Below, in pieces: positions 16,019-23,590 of a DNA stretch of 38,451 nt. Each line of letters starts with the position of its first letter. The first letter of the stretch is position 1. The notes beneath the pieces were generated by a model. That model did not search any database, was not told the DNA's origin, and was given only the letters and a program-made list of their open reading frames with translations. The position numbers and the translations under genes are program-made. The stretch is taken from the NCBI GenBank assembly GCA_018715125.1, contig DVMF01000007.1:1-38451 (forward strand), read 5' to 3'. Origin of the DNA: Candidatus Coprousia avicola. Lineage in GTDB: Bacteria > Actinomycetota > Coriobacteriia > Coriobacteriales > Coriobacteriaceae.

Positions 16019-17494
16019 ATGGAGCTTACGGGTGTACCGCAAAAACCTCGGGTATCGCCGGACCGGCGCGAGCGCGGGACGCGCGAGGAGCGCATGGCGC
16101 GCGGGCGGGAGGCCGCCGGCGCGTGCCCGGTCGCGGGGCTTGCGGCCTGGAGGCCCGAGAGGGCTCGCGCGGGCGCCGTGGCGCTTCTCGAGGAGCAGTC
16201 GGCGACGCGGGTGGCCGAGCTCATCCCCATCCGGTACGCGCGCATGAGCGCCTCCGCCTTCGCTTTCTTTCGCGGGTCTGCCATCATACAGGCTGCGGAC
16301 CTCGCCACCCGTCCGGTGTCGGGCATCGAGGTGCAGGCGGAGGGCGACGCGCACATCGCCAACTTCGGCATGTTCCTGAGCCCCACCCGGCACCTCGTCT
16401 TCGATATCAACGATTTTGACGAGACGGCGCCCGGGCCTTGGGAATGGGATATCTGCCGGCTTGTCTCCAGCGTGGAGATCTGCGGGCGCGAGCGCGGCTT
16501 CTCGCGGCACGACCGGCGCGCCGCGGTGCGCGCGTGCGCGAAGGCCTACGCGCGCGCGATGATGGAGTTTGCCGAGATGGGCGAGCTCGACGTGTGGTAT
16601 GCGCACCTCGACCTCGATCAGGTGGTCGCGCGCTTTGAGGACGAGATGAGCGGCAAGCAGAGCCGCACGCTCCGCCGCGCTATGAGCAAGGCGCGCGCCA
16701 AGACGAGCGCCCGCGCCGTCGAGAAGCTCGCGCGCCTCGAGGGCGGGCGCCTGCGCTTCGAGATGCGCCCGCCCGAGCTCGTGCCGCTCTCGGAGCACCA
16801 CGGCTACCGCGACACGGTGGAGCTCTCCCGCGCGCTCGTGGAGCTCATGGGCAGGTACTTCGACAGCCTCCCATACGATCGGCGCTTCCTTTTGAACCGC
16901 TACCGCTATCAGGACGCCGCGCAGAAGGTGGTGGGCGTGGGGAGCGTCGGCACGCGCGCGTGGGCGGTGCTGCTTGCGGGCAAGGATGCCGACGACCCGC
17001 TGGTCATGCAGGTAAAAGAGGCCCAGCAATCCGTGGTCGAGCGCTTCTGGCGGCCCAGCGGCTTCGCGCACGCGGGCGAGCGCGTGGTGCAGGGGCAGCG
17101 GCTCATCCAGTCGACGAGCGATATCCTGCTGGGCTGGACGAGCGTCGAGAACCCCCTCGGCGAGAGGCGCGACTACTACGTGCGGCAGCTGTGGAACGGC
17201 AAGGGCTCGATCGACCTCGAGGACATTGGCGAGGAGGGGTTGCGCTCGACGGCGCGCCTGAGCGCCTGGGCGCTCGCGCACGCGCATGCGCGCACGGGCG
17301 ACAGCGTTGCCATCGCGGCGTATCTGGGGCTCGGTCTTCCCAAGAAGGACGCGCGCGAAGCCGAGGGCGCCTTCGCCGACGCGCTCGCGGACTTTGCGGA
17401 TGCCTACGCCGATCAGAACGAGGAGGATTACCGCCTCTTCTGCGAGAAGATAGCCGCCGGCGAGCTCCCGTGCGCCGCCGTGCCGGGCGCGTAG
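16019..17494 (+). CDS. DUF2252 family protein
   Basis: A 491-residue member of DUF2252, an uncharacterised family related to aminoglycoside phosphotransferase/kinase-like folds. Conserved blocks: FRGSAIIQAADLA, EGDAHIANFGMF, the likely catalytic HLVFDINDFDETAPGPWEWD with ICRLVSS, VGVGSVGTRAWAVLL and VMQVKEAQQSVVERF, and VRQLWNGKGSIDLE near the C-terminus. The start at 16019 has GGGGAGGA 5-6 bases before it. It follows tgt by 52 bp and may be co-transcribed, although a functional tie to queuosine is not suggested by anything in the sequence. An inverted-repeat element begins 12 bp after the stop. Confidence 0.88.
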   Translation: MELTGVPQKPRVSPDRRERGTREERMARGREAAGACPVAGLAAWRPERARAGAVALLEEQSATRVAELIPIRYARMSASAFAFFRGSAIIQAADLATRPVSGIEVQAEGDAHIANFGMFLSPTRHLVFDINDFDETAPGPWEWDICRLVSSVEICGRERGFSRHDRRAAVRACAKAYARAMMEFAEMGELDVWYAHLDLDQVVARFEDEMSGKQSRTLRRAMSKARAKTSARAVEKLARLEGGRLRFEMRPPELVPLSEHHGYRDTVELSRALVELMGRYFDSLPYDRRFLLNRYRYQDAAQKVVGVGSVGTRAWAVLLAGKDADDPLVMQVKEAQQSVVERFWRPSGFAHAGERVVQGQRLIQSTSDILLGWTSVENPLGERRDYYVRQLWNGKGSIDLEDIGEEGLRSTARLSAWALAHAHARTGDSVAIAAYLGLGLPKKDAREAEGAFADALADFADAYADQNEEDYRLFCEKIAAGELPCAAVPGA

Positions 17495-17506
17495 GCAGGA
17501 CTTGGA

Positions 17507-17635
17507 AATCTAGTGCCTAGTTGCGGCGGCATCTCGCAGGTAGGCGTCTTTTGTAGCAAGTGCTCTACCTGCATGTTTGATGGGGCGACGCCCTCGGTCT
17601 ACTCGGCGGGGGCGCTCCCAACTAGTCCCTAGATT
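17507..17635. repeat. Inverted-repeat element, copy 2 (CTAGTGCCTAGTT family)
   Basis: Arms at 17507-17523 and 17619-17635 match in 15 of 17 positions and contain CTAGTGCCTAGTT or its variant. Internal words match copy 1 in the same order: CTTTTGTA (17548-17555), TCTACT (17598-17603), GGGGGCGC (17608-17615). There is also a hairpin of its own, GCAGGTAG/CTACCTGC (17537-17544 with 17564-17571). It sits between two convergent genes, and its right arm contains the stop codon of the minus-strand HTH gene. Confidence 0.8.
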
Positions 17636-18389
17636 GCCGCGCCCGCGCGTTTCGCGCGTTTGCGCGCTCCCATGTGTAGGGGATCGTCCCGATGAGGAGC
17701 ATGAGCGCGGGCGCGATGAGGCTCGACGCGTCCGTCTGGCCGCGCGCGATGCCGATGCCGCTGCCGAGTGCGTACATGAGCGCGGAGAGCGCGAACCAGA
17801 GCGTCCAGAACCAGCGGGACGTGAAGCGCAGGACCCGGTCCCCCCAGCTTCCGGGGTGCGTCGAGGCGAGGCTCGCGAAGTCGATCATCTGCCGCACGGT
17901 CGCGAGTCCCTCGCGGCGGGCGATGCACCAGAGCCAGATACCGCCGACGACGCATATCCCGAGGCGGAAGGCGGCGAAGCCCGTGCTCGAGGCGGGCGCG
18001 GGGCCACCGATGCCGGCGCCGTTGACCGCCATGGTGATGAACTGCAGGGCGAGCACGATGCCGGCGACCGTGCAGAGCTCGCGCCGCGCGGCGAGGGCGC
18101 GGTCGCGCGCGGCGGGGCCCGGGGAGGCCAGGAGCGCGTCGGCGGTGGTGTTGAGCGCCCGTGCGATGTCGCGCAGGGAGAGCGCGTCGGGGATGGTGCG
18201 CGCGCACTCCCAGTTGGATACGGTCTGGCGCGTCACGCCGAGCGCGCGGGCAAGGGCGTCCTGGCTGAGCCCGCACGTCTGGCGCCGCGCCTTGATGCGC
18301 GCGGCGATGTCTTGGGACAGGGGCGCGATGCGCGGCGCCGGGCGCCGGGCATCGCCGGGGGCGGGGCTGTTGCGGTGCGGTTCGTCCAT
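17622..18389 (-). CDS. XRE-type HTH regulator with membrane domain
   Basis: A 255-residue protein. Residues about 30-85 form a Cro/C1-type helix-turn-helix (RIKARRQTCGLSQDALARAL, then GVTRQTVSNWECARTIPDAL), and the C-terminal half holds four hydrophobic helices (VAGIVLALQFITMAVNG; FRLGICVVGGIWLWCI; FWTLWFALSALMYALGSGIG; LIAPALMLLIGTIPYTW). HTH-membrane fusions of this type are often envelope-stress or antimicrobial-responsive repressors. The start at 18389 is chosen because the frame upstream overlaps the promoter. The last five codons and the stop (RQSRD) fall inside the inverted-repeat element, so its natural C-terminus may have been replaced by the insertion. A long palindrome upstream is a candidate autoregulatory operator. 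Confidence 0.78.
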   Translation of the reverse strand: MDEPHRNSPAPGDARRPAPRIAPLSQDIAARIKARRQTCGLSQDALARALGVTRQTVSNWECARTIPDALSLRDIARALNTTADALLASPGPAARDRALAARRELCTVAGIVLALQFITMAVNGAGIGGPAPASSTGFAAFRLGICVVGGIWLWCIARREGLATVRQMIDFASLASTHPGSWGDRVLRFTSRWFWTLWFALSALMYALGSGIGIARGQTDASSLIAPALMLLIGTIPYTWERANARNARARQSRD

Positions 18390-18446
18390 GGTTCGCTCGC
18401 AATCGTCGGGTGCGTTTCCCCCATCGTACCCGTAAGTTTTGCCCCG

Positions 18447-18472
18447 ACCGTGCAAAACATGTTTGACACGGT
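18447..18472. promoter_or_regulatory. 26-bp operator-like palindrome upstream of the HTH-membrane gene
   Basis: The outer arms ACCGTG/CACGGT and the centre AAACATGTTT are perfectly symmetric; only two base pairs in between do not match. It lies 58 bp upstream of the HTH gene start, and 50 bp past the CotH stop on the same strand, in an AT-richer pocket. It contains TTTGACA on the plus strand and TTTTGCAC on the minus strand, so it could overlap a -35. Confidence 0.55.
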
Positions 18473-18522
18473 CGCTGTGCAGGGGAAACGATGGTTGCCG
18501 GAGGAGCGCCGGGCGCGAGCGG

Positions 18523-19980
18523 CTAGCGGTCGAGATCGGCGAGCTCGCCCAAGTCGGCGAGGTCGAGGCCGCCCGCGTCTACGAGCGTGCCCGGCCGGGC
18601 GGCCTGACCCGCATGCGTGGTGGGGATCGCCCCCGAGAGCTGCCCCGCGATGCTCTCGGCCCTGAGGGAGCAAAACGTCTCGAGCGCGTCGACGCCGGCG
18701 AGCCAGTCGTCATAGGTCACGTAGGCGGTGGGATCTTGCGCCACGTGCGGCGCGATGAGCTCGCGTGCGCGCCCGACGGTCCTCGCGACCCCGCCCGCTC
18801 CCACAAAGCCCTCGACGAGCTCCTCCAGGTAGGCGTGGTAGAGGGCACGGTAGCCGTCTCGCTCCATGAGGCGGCTGAAGAGCGGGCGCCTGGTAAGGAT
18901 GTCTGCCGCCGCCGGCTCGTCGATGGGGAGGTTGACGTAGGCGCTCGCATCGTCTGCGAGCTCCGGGCGGCCGAGGGCATAGGTTCCAAAGGCGAGGTTG
19001 TAGTCCCAAGGGAGCATCTGGATGCGCCCCTCGTCCTCATACAGCAGGTAATTGTGGCCCGTGTGGCCGAGGTAGCCGTCGAGGTTCGCCACGAATACCT
19101 GCGCGGCGAAGTAGCGAAGCGTCGCGTCCACATCGACGGCGGCCTCGACCTCGCCCGCGTCGAGCAGCCTGAGCGCGCGGATGAGCCGCGCCTCGGCCCC
19201 GGCGTCGGCGGGGGTGAGGGCCTCGTCGAAGATGCCGGGGTAGCGCGCAGGGTCATCACCCAGGTAGCAGAGCGCGACGTCGGCGTTCTCGGCCTCAAGC
19301 GAGCGGTAGTCCGGCTTGTAGAGAACGCCGTGGGACGGTCCCCATATGCGCCGCGCAAAGGCATCCTCGGGCTCCTCGACGACGAGGTAGAGGCCGATGC
19401 GCGCGCCGTTTGCACGCACCTCGGCAAAGCTCGTCGCCGGTGCGGGCACGCCGAGGTGGCGCATGAGGGCAAACGCGAGATGGGTCTTGAGATAGCTGTT
19501 GTCCTGAAACGAGGCGTCGAGCGAGAGCTTGTCGAGACCGTGGTAGGTGAGGCCGGCGCGATAGTGGTCGAACTCGACCTTCATGCTGAAGCGCGCAAGG
19601 CCCCGGCGGACCGCGTGCGAAAGCGAGTTGTTGCCCTTGGGGCGCAGGCCCGCCCCCGCGAGGCGCTCTCCATCGATGACCGCATCGACCTCGACGTATT
19701 CCTCCGCGGCGGCGTTCGCGACAAAGGCGTCCCAGTCGGCGACGGCAAGATCGATGGTGTGGACGCGCGCGTCGTCGAAGAGCCGCTCGAGGTAGCCCGT
19801 GTTGCGCGCGGGGCGGACGATGCCGGCTGCCCCGGCGGCGGCGAGTGCCGCGGTGAGGCCGAGTCCCGCGGCGAGGGCGAGAAACGCCGCGCGATCGAGC
19901 GCGCGCTCGCGGGGCCGGGCGGCGCCTCCCGGGCAGGGGCGGGCGCTTTGGGCGCCGGGGCCGTAGCGGTCCACCGTCAA
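18523..19980 (-). CDS. CotH family kinase-like protein
   Basis: A 485-residue CotH-type protein (spore-coat-like atypical kinase fold, widespread outside sporeformers). Residues 1-35 are basic, then a hydrophobic segment (AAFLALAAGLGLTAALAAAG) acts as membrane anchor or signal. The kinase-like region shows VHTIDLAVADWDAF, RPKGNNSLSHAVRR, KVEFDHY, LSLDASFQDNSYLKTHLAFA, LYLVVEEPEDAF, and the conserved NLDGYLGHTGHNYLLYE followed by MLPWDYNLAFG, where D326 is the likely metal-binding Asp. It starts with TTG in a 4-bp overlap (TTGA) with the DUF4956 stop, so it is translationally coupled. It is the last gene of the VTC operon. Its substrate is unknown; phosphorylation of an envelope component is plausible. 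Confidence 0.87.
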   Translation of the reverse strand: MTVDRYGPGAQSARPCPGGAARPRERALDRAAFLALAAGLGLTAALAAAGAAGIVRPARNTGYLERLFDDARVHTIDLAVADWDAFVANAAAEEYVEVDAVIDGERLAGAGLRPKGNNSLSHAVRRGLARFSMKVEFDHYRAGLTYHGLDKLSLDASFQDNSYLKTHLAFALMRHLGVPAPATSFAEVRANGARIGLYLVVEEPEDAFARRIWGPSHGVLYKPDYRSLEAENADVALCYLGDDPARYPGIFDEALTPADAGAEARLIRALRLLDAGEVEAAVDVDATLRYFAAQVFVANLDGYLGHTGHNYLLYEDEGRIQMLPWDYNLAFGTYALGRPELADDASAYVNLPIDEPAAADILTRRPLFSRLMERDGYRALYHAYLEELVEGFVGAGGVARTVGRARELIAPHVAQDPTAYVTYDDWLAGVDALETFCSLRAESIAGQLSGAIPTTHAGQAARPGTLVDAGGLDLADLGELADLDR

Positions 19981-20651
19981 CCCTGGTAATCGCCGTTGTA
20001 GGATACGAGCAGCGCCTCGGTTACCGCGGGCAGCGCGTCGAGCGCGGCCACGATGTCGGTTGCCCCGTCCGCGAGGCGCACCTCATAGGTGAGGTCGAGC
20101 GCGCCCGCTGCGACCTGCTTCGCCTTGAGGCTCTGGGCGCGCGTGCCCGTCTGGATGAGCGCGGTGACCTCCGCCTCGTCCGCATCGGCGCCGCAGCGCA
20201 CGACGAGGAGGTAGGGTCGGTCGTTGGCGGCGCGCCCCGTGAGCAGGAGCAGCGCGAGCCCGATGAAGATGCAGCCAAAGATCGCGAGGAAGAGCAGCCC
20301 CGCCGCGAGCACGATGCCCGTGGCGATGCACCAGAAGAGAAAGACGATGTCGAGCGGCTCTTTGACCGGCGTGCGGAAGCGCACGATGGAGAGCGCGCCC
20401 ACCATGCCGAGCGAGAGCAGCACGTTGCTCGAGACCGCGAGGATGACGAGCGTCGTCACGAGCGTGATTACCACGAGGCAGGCCCCAAAGGTCGAGGAAT
20501 AGAGGATGCCGGTGGTGGTCCTGCGGTAGATGAGGAAGATGAAGAGGCCGAGGGCGCCGGCGAGCACCATCGCCACGACCATGTCGATGAGGGGGACGGC
20601 GGTCATGCGGTCGAGAAAGGCGGAGGTGAAGATGTCGTTGAAGGTGGTCAT
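19977..20651 (-). CDS. DUF4956 membrane protein
   Basis: A 224-residue DUF4956 protein. Four hydrophobic helices fill residues about 20-140 (PLIDMVVAMVLAGALGLFIF; FGACLVVITLVTTLVILAV; IVFLFWCIATGIVLAAGLL; FLAIFGCIFIGLALLLL). They are interrupted by the family signature SLGMVGALSIVRFRTPVKEP in a cytoplasmic loop. A soluble C-terminal alpha/beta domain of about 80 residues ends at DYQG. The start has GAGGAT upstream. The family is found in many bacteria beside VTC polyphosphate polymerase and CotH genes, the arrangement seen here. The membrane domain may form a channel or scaffold for the polymer made by the VTC protein; this is inference. Confidence 0.88.
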   Translation of the reverse strand: MTTFNDIFTSAFLDRMTAVPLIDMVVAMVLAGALGLFIFLIYRRTTTGILYSSTFGACLVVITLVTTLVILAVSSNVLLSLGMVGALSIVRFRTPVKEPLDIVFLFWCIATGIVLAAGLLFLAIFGCIFIGLALLLLTGRAANDRPYLLVVRCGADADEAEVTALIQTGTRAQSLKAKQVAAGALDLTYEVRLADGATDIVAALDALPAVTEALLVSYNGDYQG

Positions 20652-20691
20652 GGATAATCCTCAGGGTCGGGGGCGCTGACAGGGCGGGCGT

Positions 20692-21402
20692 CTACTCGAG
20701 GCGGCGGGCGAGGGCGTACTTGGACCATGCCGTGCGGGCCGTGCCCGGCCGGACGGCGTCGGCGACCCACGCGGGCAGGAAGGCATCGTACTTCACCTCG
20801 ACGACGGCCTCGCCGGGTGCGACGGGTACGAGCAGGCGCGCCGGGTCGAAGAGGGCTTCCGGGTGCGGGTGGGCGCGCACGTCGGTGTCGAGCGTGATGC
20901 GGACGTTGCCCGCACGGTGGAGATAGGCCTCGCGCTCGTAGGCGACGACGGTGCGCGCGACGAGGGGCTCGGCTGCCGTGAGGGCGCAGAACTCGGCGAG
21001 CACGGGGTCGAGCGGGCTGTCGGGAGGGCTGAGCGCTGCCATGAGGGAGGCGTCGGTGGGGCCCGGTGCGGCGAGCACGTAGGCCTGCTCGGGCGTGAGC
21101 GCCGCCTTCGCCTTGGTGCCCAGGCCCGCGCGCTTCACCTTCTTCTCGATCACGAAGGTGCGGGGTGCGTCGCCGGCGTCATCCGTGTACGTTCGCAGCC
21201 GCCATTTGGCGCGCCGGGAATAACCCTCGTGCCCGGCGCGGAGCGCCCCGTCTGCCGGCGTGTCGAAATAGAGGCTGCGCACGGTGTAGCGGCCGTCCGC
21301 TCCGGCGTGCGGGTCGCGGTGGAGCAGCGCGCCGAGGCGCCGTGAGAGCACGAGCGCCTCGGCGGCGGGTACCGCGAACTTGAGCTCATGGCGCGGGGTC
21401 AT
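20692..21402 (-). CDS. VTC domain polyphosphate polymerase
   Basis: A 236-residue VTC-domain protein, a tunnel-fold enzyme that polymerises phosphate from ATP into polyphosphate in yeast Vtc4 and is predicted to do so in bacteria. Core motifs visible: RHELKFAVP at the N-terminus, TVRSLYFDT, the basic RRAKWRLRTY, FVIEKKVKRAG (Glu and Lys pair), VVAYEREAYLH, VRITLDTDVR and EAVVEVKYDAF near the end. It lacks an SPX domain, a membrane segment and a signal peptide. The start is 18 bp after the RsgI-like stop. It is encoded between the RsgI-like gene and DUF4956. Pho-box-like repeats upstream of the operon fit a phosphate-linked role. Whether the product is polyphosphate or another polymer is untested. 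Confidence 0.9.
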   Translation of the reverse strand: MTPRHELKFAVPAAEALVLSRRLGALLHRDPHAGADGRYTVRSLYFDTPADGALRAGHEGYSRRAKWRLRTYTDDAGDAPRTFVIEKKVKRAGLGTKAKAALTPEQAYVLAAPGPTDASLMAALSPPDSPLDPVLAEFCALTAAEPLVARTVVAYEREAYLHRAGNVRITLDTDVRAHPHPEALFDPARLLVPVAPGEAVVEVKYDAFLPAWVADAVRPGTARTAWSKYALARRLE

Positions 21403-21420
21403 CGGCGTGCGGGGTCCGCG

Positions 21421-22272
21421 CTAGTCATCGTAGCCGGAGTAGCCCGAGGCGCTGTCGTAGCCGGAGTTGCTGTCGTAGCCGGAGTAACCCGAGTTGCCGC
21501 CGGATGGGGCGGGGGCGGGCGTCGGCGCGGGCGCCGGGGTGTACGTCGCGCCGCCGGACGAGGTGCCCGTCGCCGCGGGTGCCGAGCTCGCGGGTGCCGA
21601 TGCGGCGGGCGCCGAGGCGGCCGGTGCGCTCGCGGCGGGCTCGACGTAGTCGGTCACGCCGTCGTTCAGCGCACCGTAGTCGGAGTCGTAGTAGTCGGTC
21701 ACGCCGTCGTTGTCGGGGCCGTAGTCGGTGTCACCGTAATCGGTCCAGCCGTAGTTGCTCGCCCCGGTGACCGTCATGGGCGCCGTGAGGTTCTGGCTCA
21801 CCACGTAGGACTGAGAATCGTGCACGATGTTGCGCAAGAAGTCGCTTGAGGGCAGGCTCGAGCCACGCTCGACCTCGAGGCCGATGGCGTTGGTGCCCGC
21901 ACCCTCGACCTCCTCCACAAAATAGCCGGCCTCGCGGATCTTGGTGACGAGCCCCTGCACGGCGGCGCGGCACTCCTGCCCCTCATAGGAGGCGAGGTCG
22001 AGCGCCATCGCGCGGGCGTCGTCGTTGAGCTCCTCGACGCCTACGACCTTGCCCTGGGCGTCGTAGTGAATGGCGAACTCGGGATTCACGCGCAGGATGA
22101 GGGTGCCGCCACCCTCGGGGTAGGGCAGCTGCTCCTCGGCTGCGGCGGTGTCCTGAGTTGCCGGCGGCGCAGCGAGTATGCCCGTGCCCTGAGCGAGGGC
22201 GAAGCCGGCGCCGCCGCCCACGATCAGGGCGAGCAGTGTGGCGAGCAGGACGGTCAGGTTCTTGTTCGTCAT
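21421..22272 (-). CDS. RsgI-like extracytoplasmic protein with low-complexity tail
   Basis: A 283-residue exported or anchored protein. Residues 7-29 are a hydrophobic signal/anchor (VLLATLLALIVGGGAGFALA). Residues 55-170 resemble the extracytoplasmic domain of RsgI anti-sigma factors: LILRVNPEFAIHYDAQGKVV then GVEELNDDARAM. No cytoplasmic sigma-binding region is present, so it need not regulate a sigma factor. A middle section repeats TDYG/SDYG and DNDGVTDY/LNDGVTDY. After that come an AASAP repeat tract, a Pro/Thr-rich linker and a final SGYDSNSGYDS-type Tyr/Gly repeat. It is the first gene of the VTC/DUF4956/CotH operon, with AGGGGA before the start. Its job in the module may be surface sensing or polymer binding. 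Confidence 0.75.
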   Translation of the reverse strand: MTNKNLTVLLATLLALIVGGGAGFALAQGTGILAAPPATQDTAAAEEQLPYPEGGGTLILRVNPEFAIHYDAQGKVVGVEELNDDARAMALDLASYEGQECRAAVQGLVTKIREAGYFVEEVEGAGTNAIGLEVERGSSLPSSDFLRNIVHDSQSYVVSQNLTAPMTVTGASNYGWTDYGDTDYGPDNDGVTDYYDSDYGALNDGVTDYVEPAASAPAASAPAASAPASSAPAATGTSSGGATYTPAPAPTPAPAPSGGNSGYSGYDSNSGYDSASGYSGYDD

Positions 22273-22326
22273 GGCGGTCCCCTATTGTCCGATAACGTGT
22301 CGAGGCGGAGTGCCTCCTTGTCGATC

Positions 22327-22367
22327 GGCTCCCCGCGTGCGGGAGTCGGTCGCCCGGAAGGGGAGCC
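22327..22367 (-). promoter_or_regulatory. Leader hairpin of the VTC operon
   Basis: GGCTCCCC (22327-22334) pairs with GGGGAGCC (22360-22367), enclosing an inner CCGG-type stem, in the 5' untranslated region about 55-95 bp before the RsgI-like start. Role unknown. Confidence 0.4.
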
Positions 22368-22413
22368 TGACTCTCTTGTACCATGCCGCCGCCGGCATAT
22401 TGACGAAAACGCC

Positions 22414-22463
22414 GTAAGTGTTATGTAAGGTGCGGTGCTCGTTCTGTAAGGTTCGCGTAAGGT
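22414..22463. promoter_or_regulatory. Pho-box-like direct repeats upstream of the VTC operon
   Basis: GTAAG occurs at 22414, 22425, 22446 and 22457, that is two pairs with 11-bp spacing, 21 bp apart, all on one helix face. On the minus strand the repeat reads ACCTTAC or ACACTTAC. This resembles the 11-bp-spaced TTAC/TTAACA repeats bound by PhoB/PhoP-type response regulators. A possible -10 (CAATAT on the minus strand, near 22397-22402) lies about 11 bp beyond the last repeat. The region 22470-22650 is GC-rich and otherwise featureless. Confidence 0.5.
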
Positions 22464-22651
22464 GCGCGTTCGCCGAGTGCTCGCGACCGCCCGCCGATTT
22501 GACAAGCGGATACGGGCGCGCCGCCGCGGGCATCCGGCGCGGCCACTGAGGGTGCGCCGGGCGGCGCCCGTGGGTACCATGAGGGCAACGCATGCGCCGC
22601 GCGCGGACGCAAGGTCCCCGGCGCGGCCGATTTCGACAGGAGGGCTCGCCC

Positions 22652-23404
22652 ATGGCAGACAACGACACGCGCGAGGCGGGGGAGCGCACCTACTACCGCG
22701 GTCCCGTGATGATGCGCGGCCGCATGATCCCCACCGACAACACCTACGCCAACCTGCTCGCCCCGGAGAAATCGACCGACTGGCTGCACATGGACCCCTG
22801 GCGGGTGCTGCGGATCCAGGCGGAGTTCGTGGACGGCTTCGGCGCGCTCGCCGAGGTGGGCCCCGCGGTCGCCATCTTCGGCTCGGCGCGCACGCAGCCG
22901 GACGACCCCATGTACGCGGCCGCGCGCGAGACGGGGCGGCTTCTTGCCGAGCGGGGAGTCGCCACCATGACGGGCGGCGGCCCCGGCATCATGGAGGCGG
23001 CCAACCGCGGCGCGGCGGAGGCGGACGGCACCTCCATCGGTCTGGGGATCGAGCTCCCGCACGAGCAGGAGCTCAACCGCTGGGTCAACCTCGGCATGAC
23101 CTTCCGCTACTTCTTCGTCCGCAAGACCATGTTCGTCAAGTATTCGGACGGCGCGATCGTCTTCCCGGGCGGCTTCGGCACGCTCGACGAGCTCTTCGAG
23201 CTCCTCACCCTCGTCCAGACGCACAAGGTCGCCCGCACGCCGGTGGTGCTTATAGGGTCCGACTACTGGCGGGGGCTCTTCGATTGGATCGACGGGGTGC
23301 TCCGCGGCGAGGGCATGATCTCTGAGCTCGACCCCAAGCTCGTGCATATTACCGATGAGGTCGCCGAGGCCGTCGCGCTCGCCACGAGCGGCATCGGGCG
23401 GTAG
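22652..23404 (+). CDS. LOG family protein (TIGR00730 Rossmann fold nucleosidase)
   Basis: A 250-residue LOG-family (lonely-guy-like, TIGR00730) protein, which removes ribose 5-phosphate from nucleoside monophosphates. Motifs: VAIFGSARTQPDD, the nucleotide-binding TGGGPGIMEAANRGA (about residue 108) and the catalytic PGGFGTLDELFE (about 171-182). A 60-residue N-terminal extension precedes the fold. CAGGAGGG stands 8 bases before the ATG at 22652. In bacteria these enzymes are usually nucleotide 5'-monophosphate nucleosidases, not cytokinin enzymes. The poly(ADP-ribose) glycohydrolase-like gene follows 186 bp downstream on the same strand; both act on nucleotide N-glycosidic or ribose links, but a joint pathway is only a guess. 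Confidence 0.9.
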   Translation: MADNDTREAGERTYYRGPVMMRGRMIPTDNTYANLLAPEKSTDWLHMDPWRVLRIQAEFVDGFGALAEVGPAVAIFGSARTQPDDPMYAAARETGRLLAERGVATMTGGGPGIMEAANRGAAEADGTSIGLGIELPHEQELNRWVNLGMTFRYFFVRKTMFVKYSDGAIVFPGGFGTLDELFELLTLVQTHKVARTPVVLIGSDYWRGLFDWIDGVLRGEGMISELDPKLVHITDEVAEAVALATSGIGR

Positions 23405-23590
23405 GCGCGCGGCCGGGCGTTCGCGCGGCAGGCCGCCATGGCGCCGGCGCTCACACCGCCGCGGCCGTTGCGGAGGGCGGCGCGCCGCGGGCGACGGCGC
23501 CTTGGCCAAAGGCCGATTTCTCGGTCGGATGCCGGACGGTTTGGCCTACGATGGATGCCGAACGCGATACCGACGGCGAAAGGTGAGGCT

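Noticed and set aside
22500-22560. Cobalamin riboswitch
   Set aside because: Only GCCACTG was found; the B12 box and the other conserved helices are absent.
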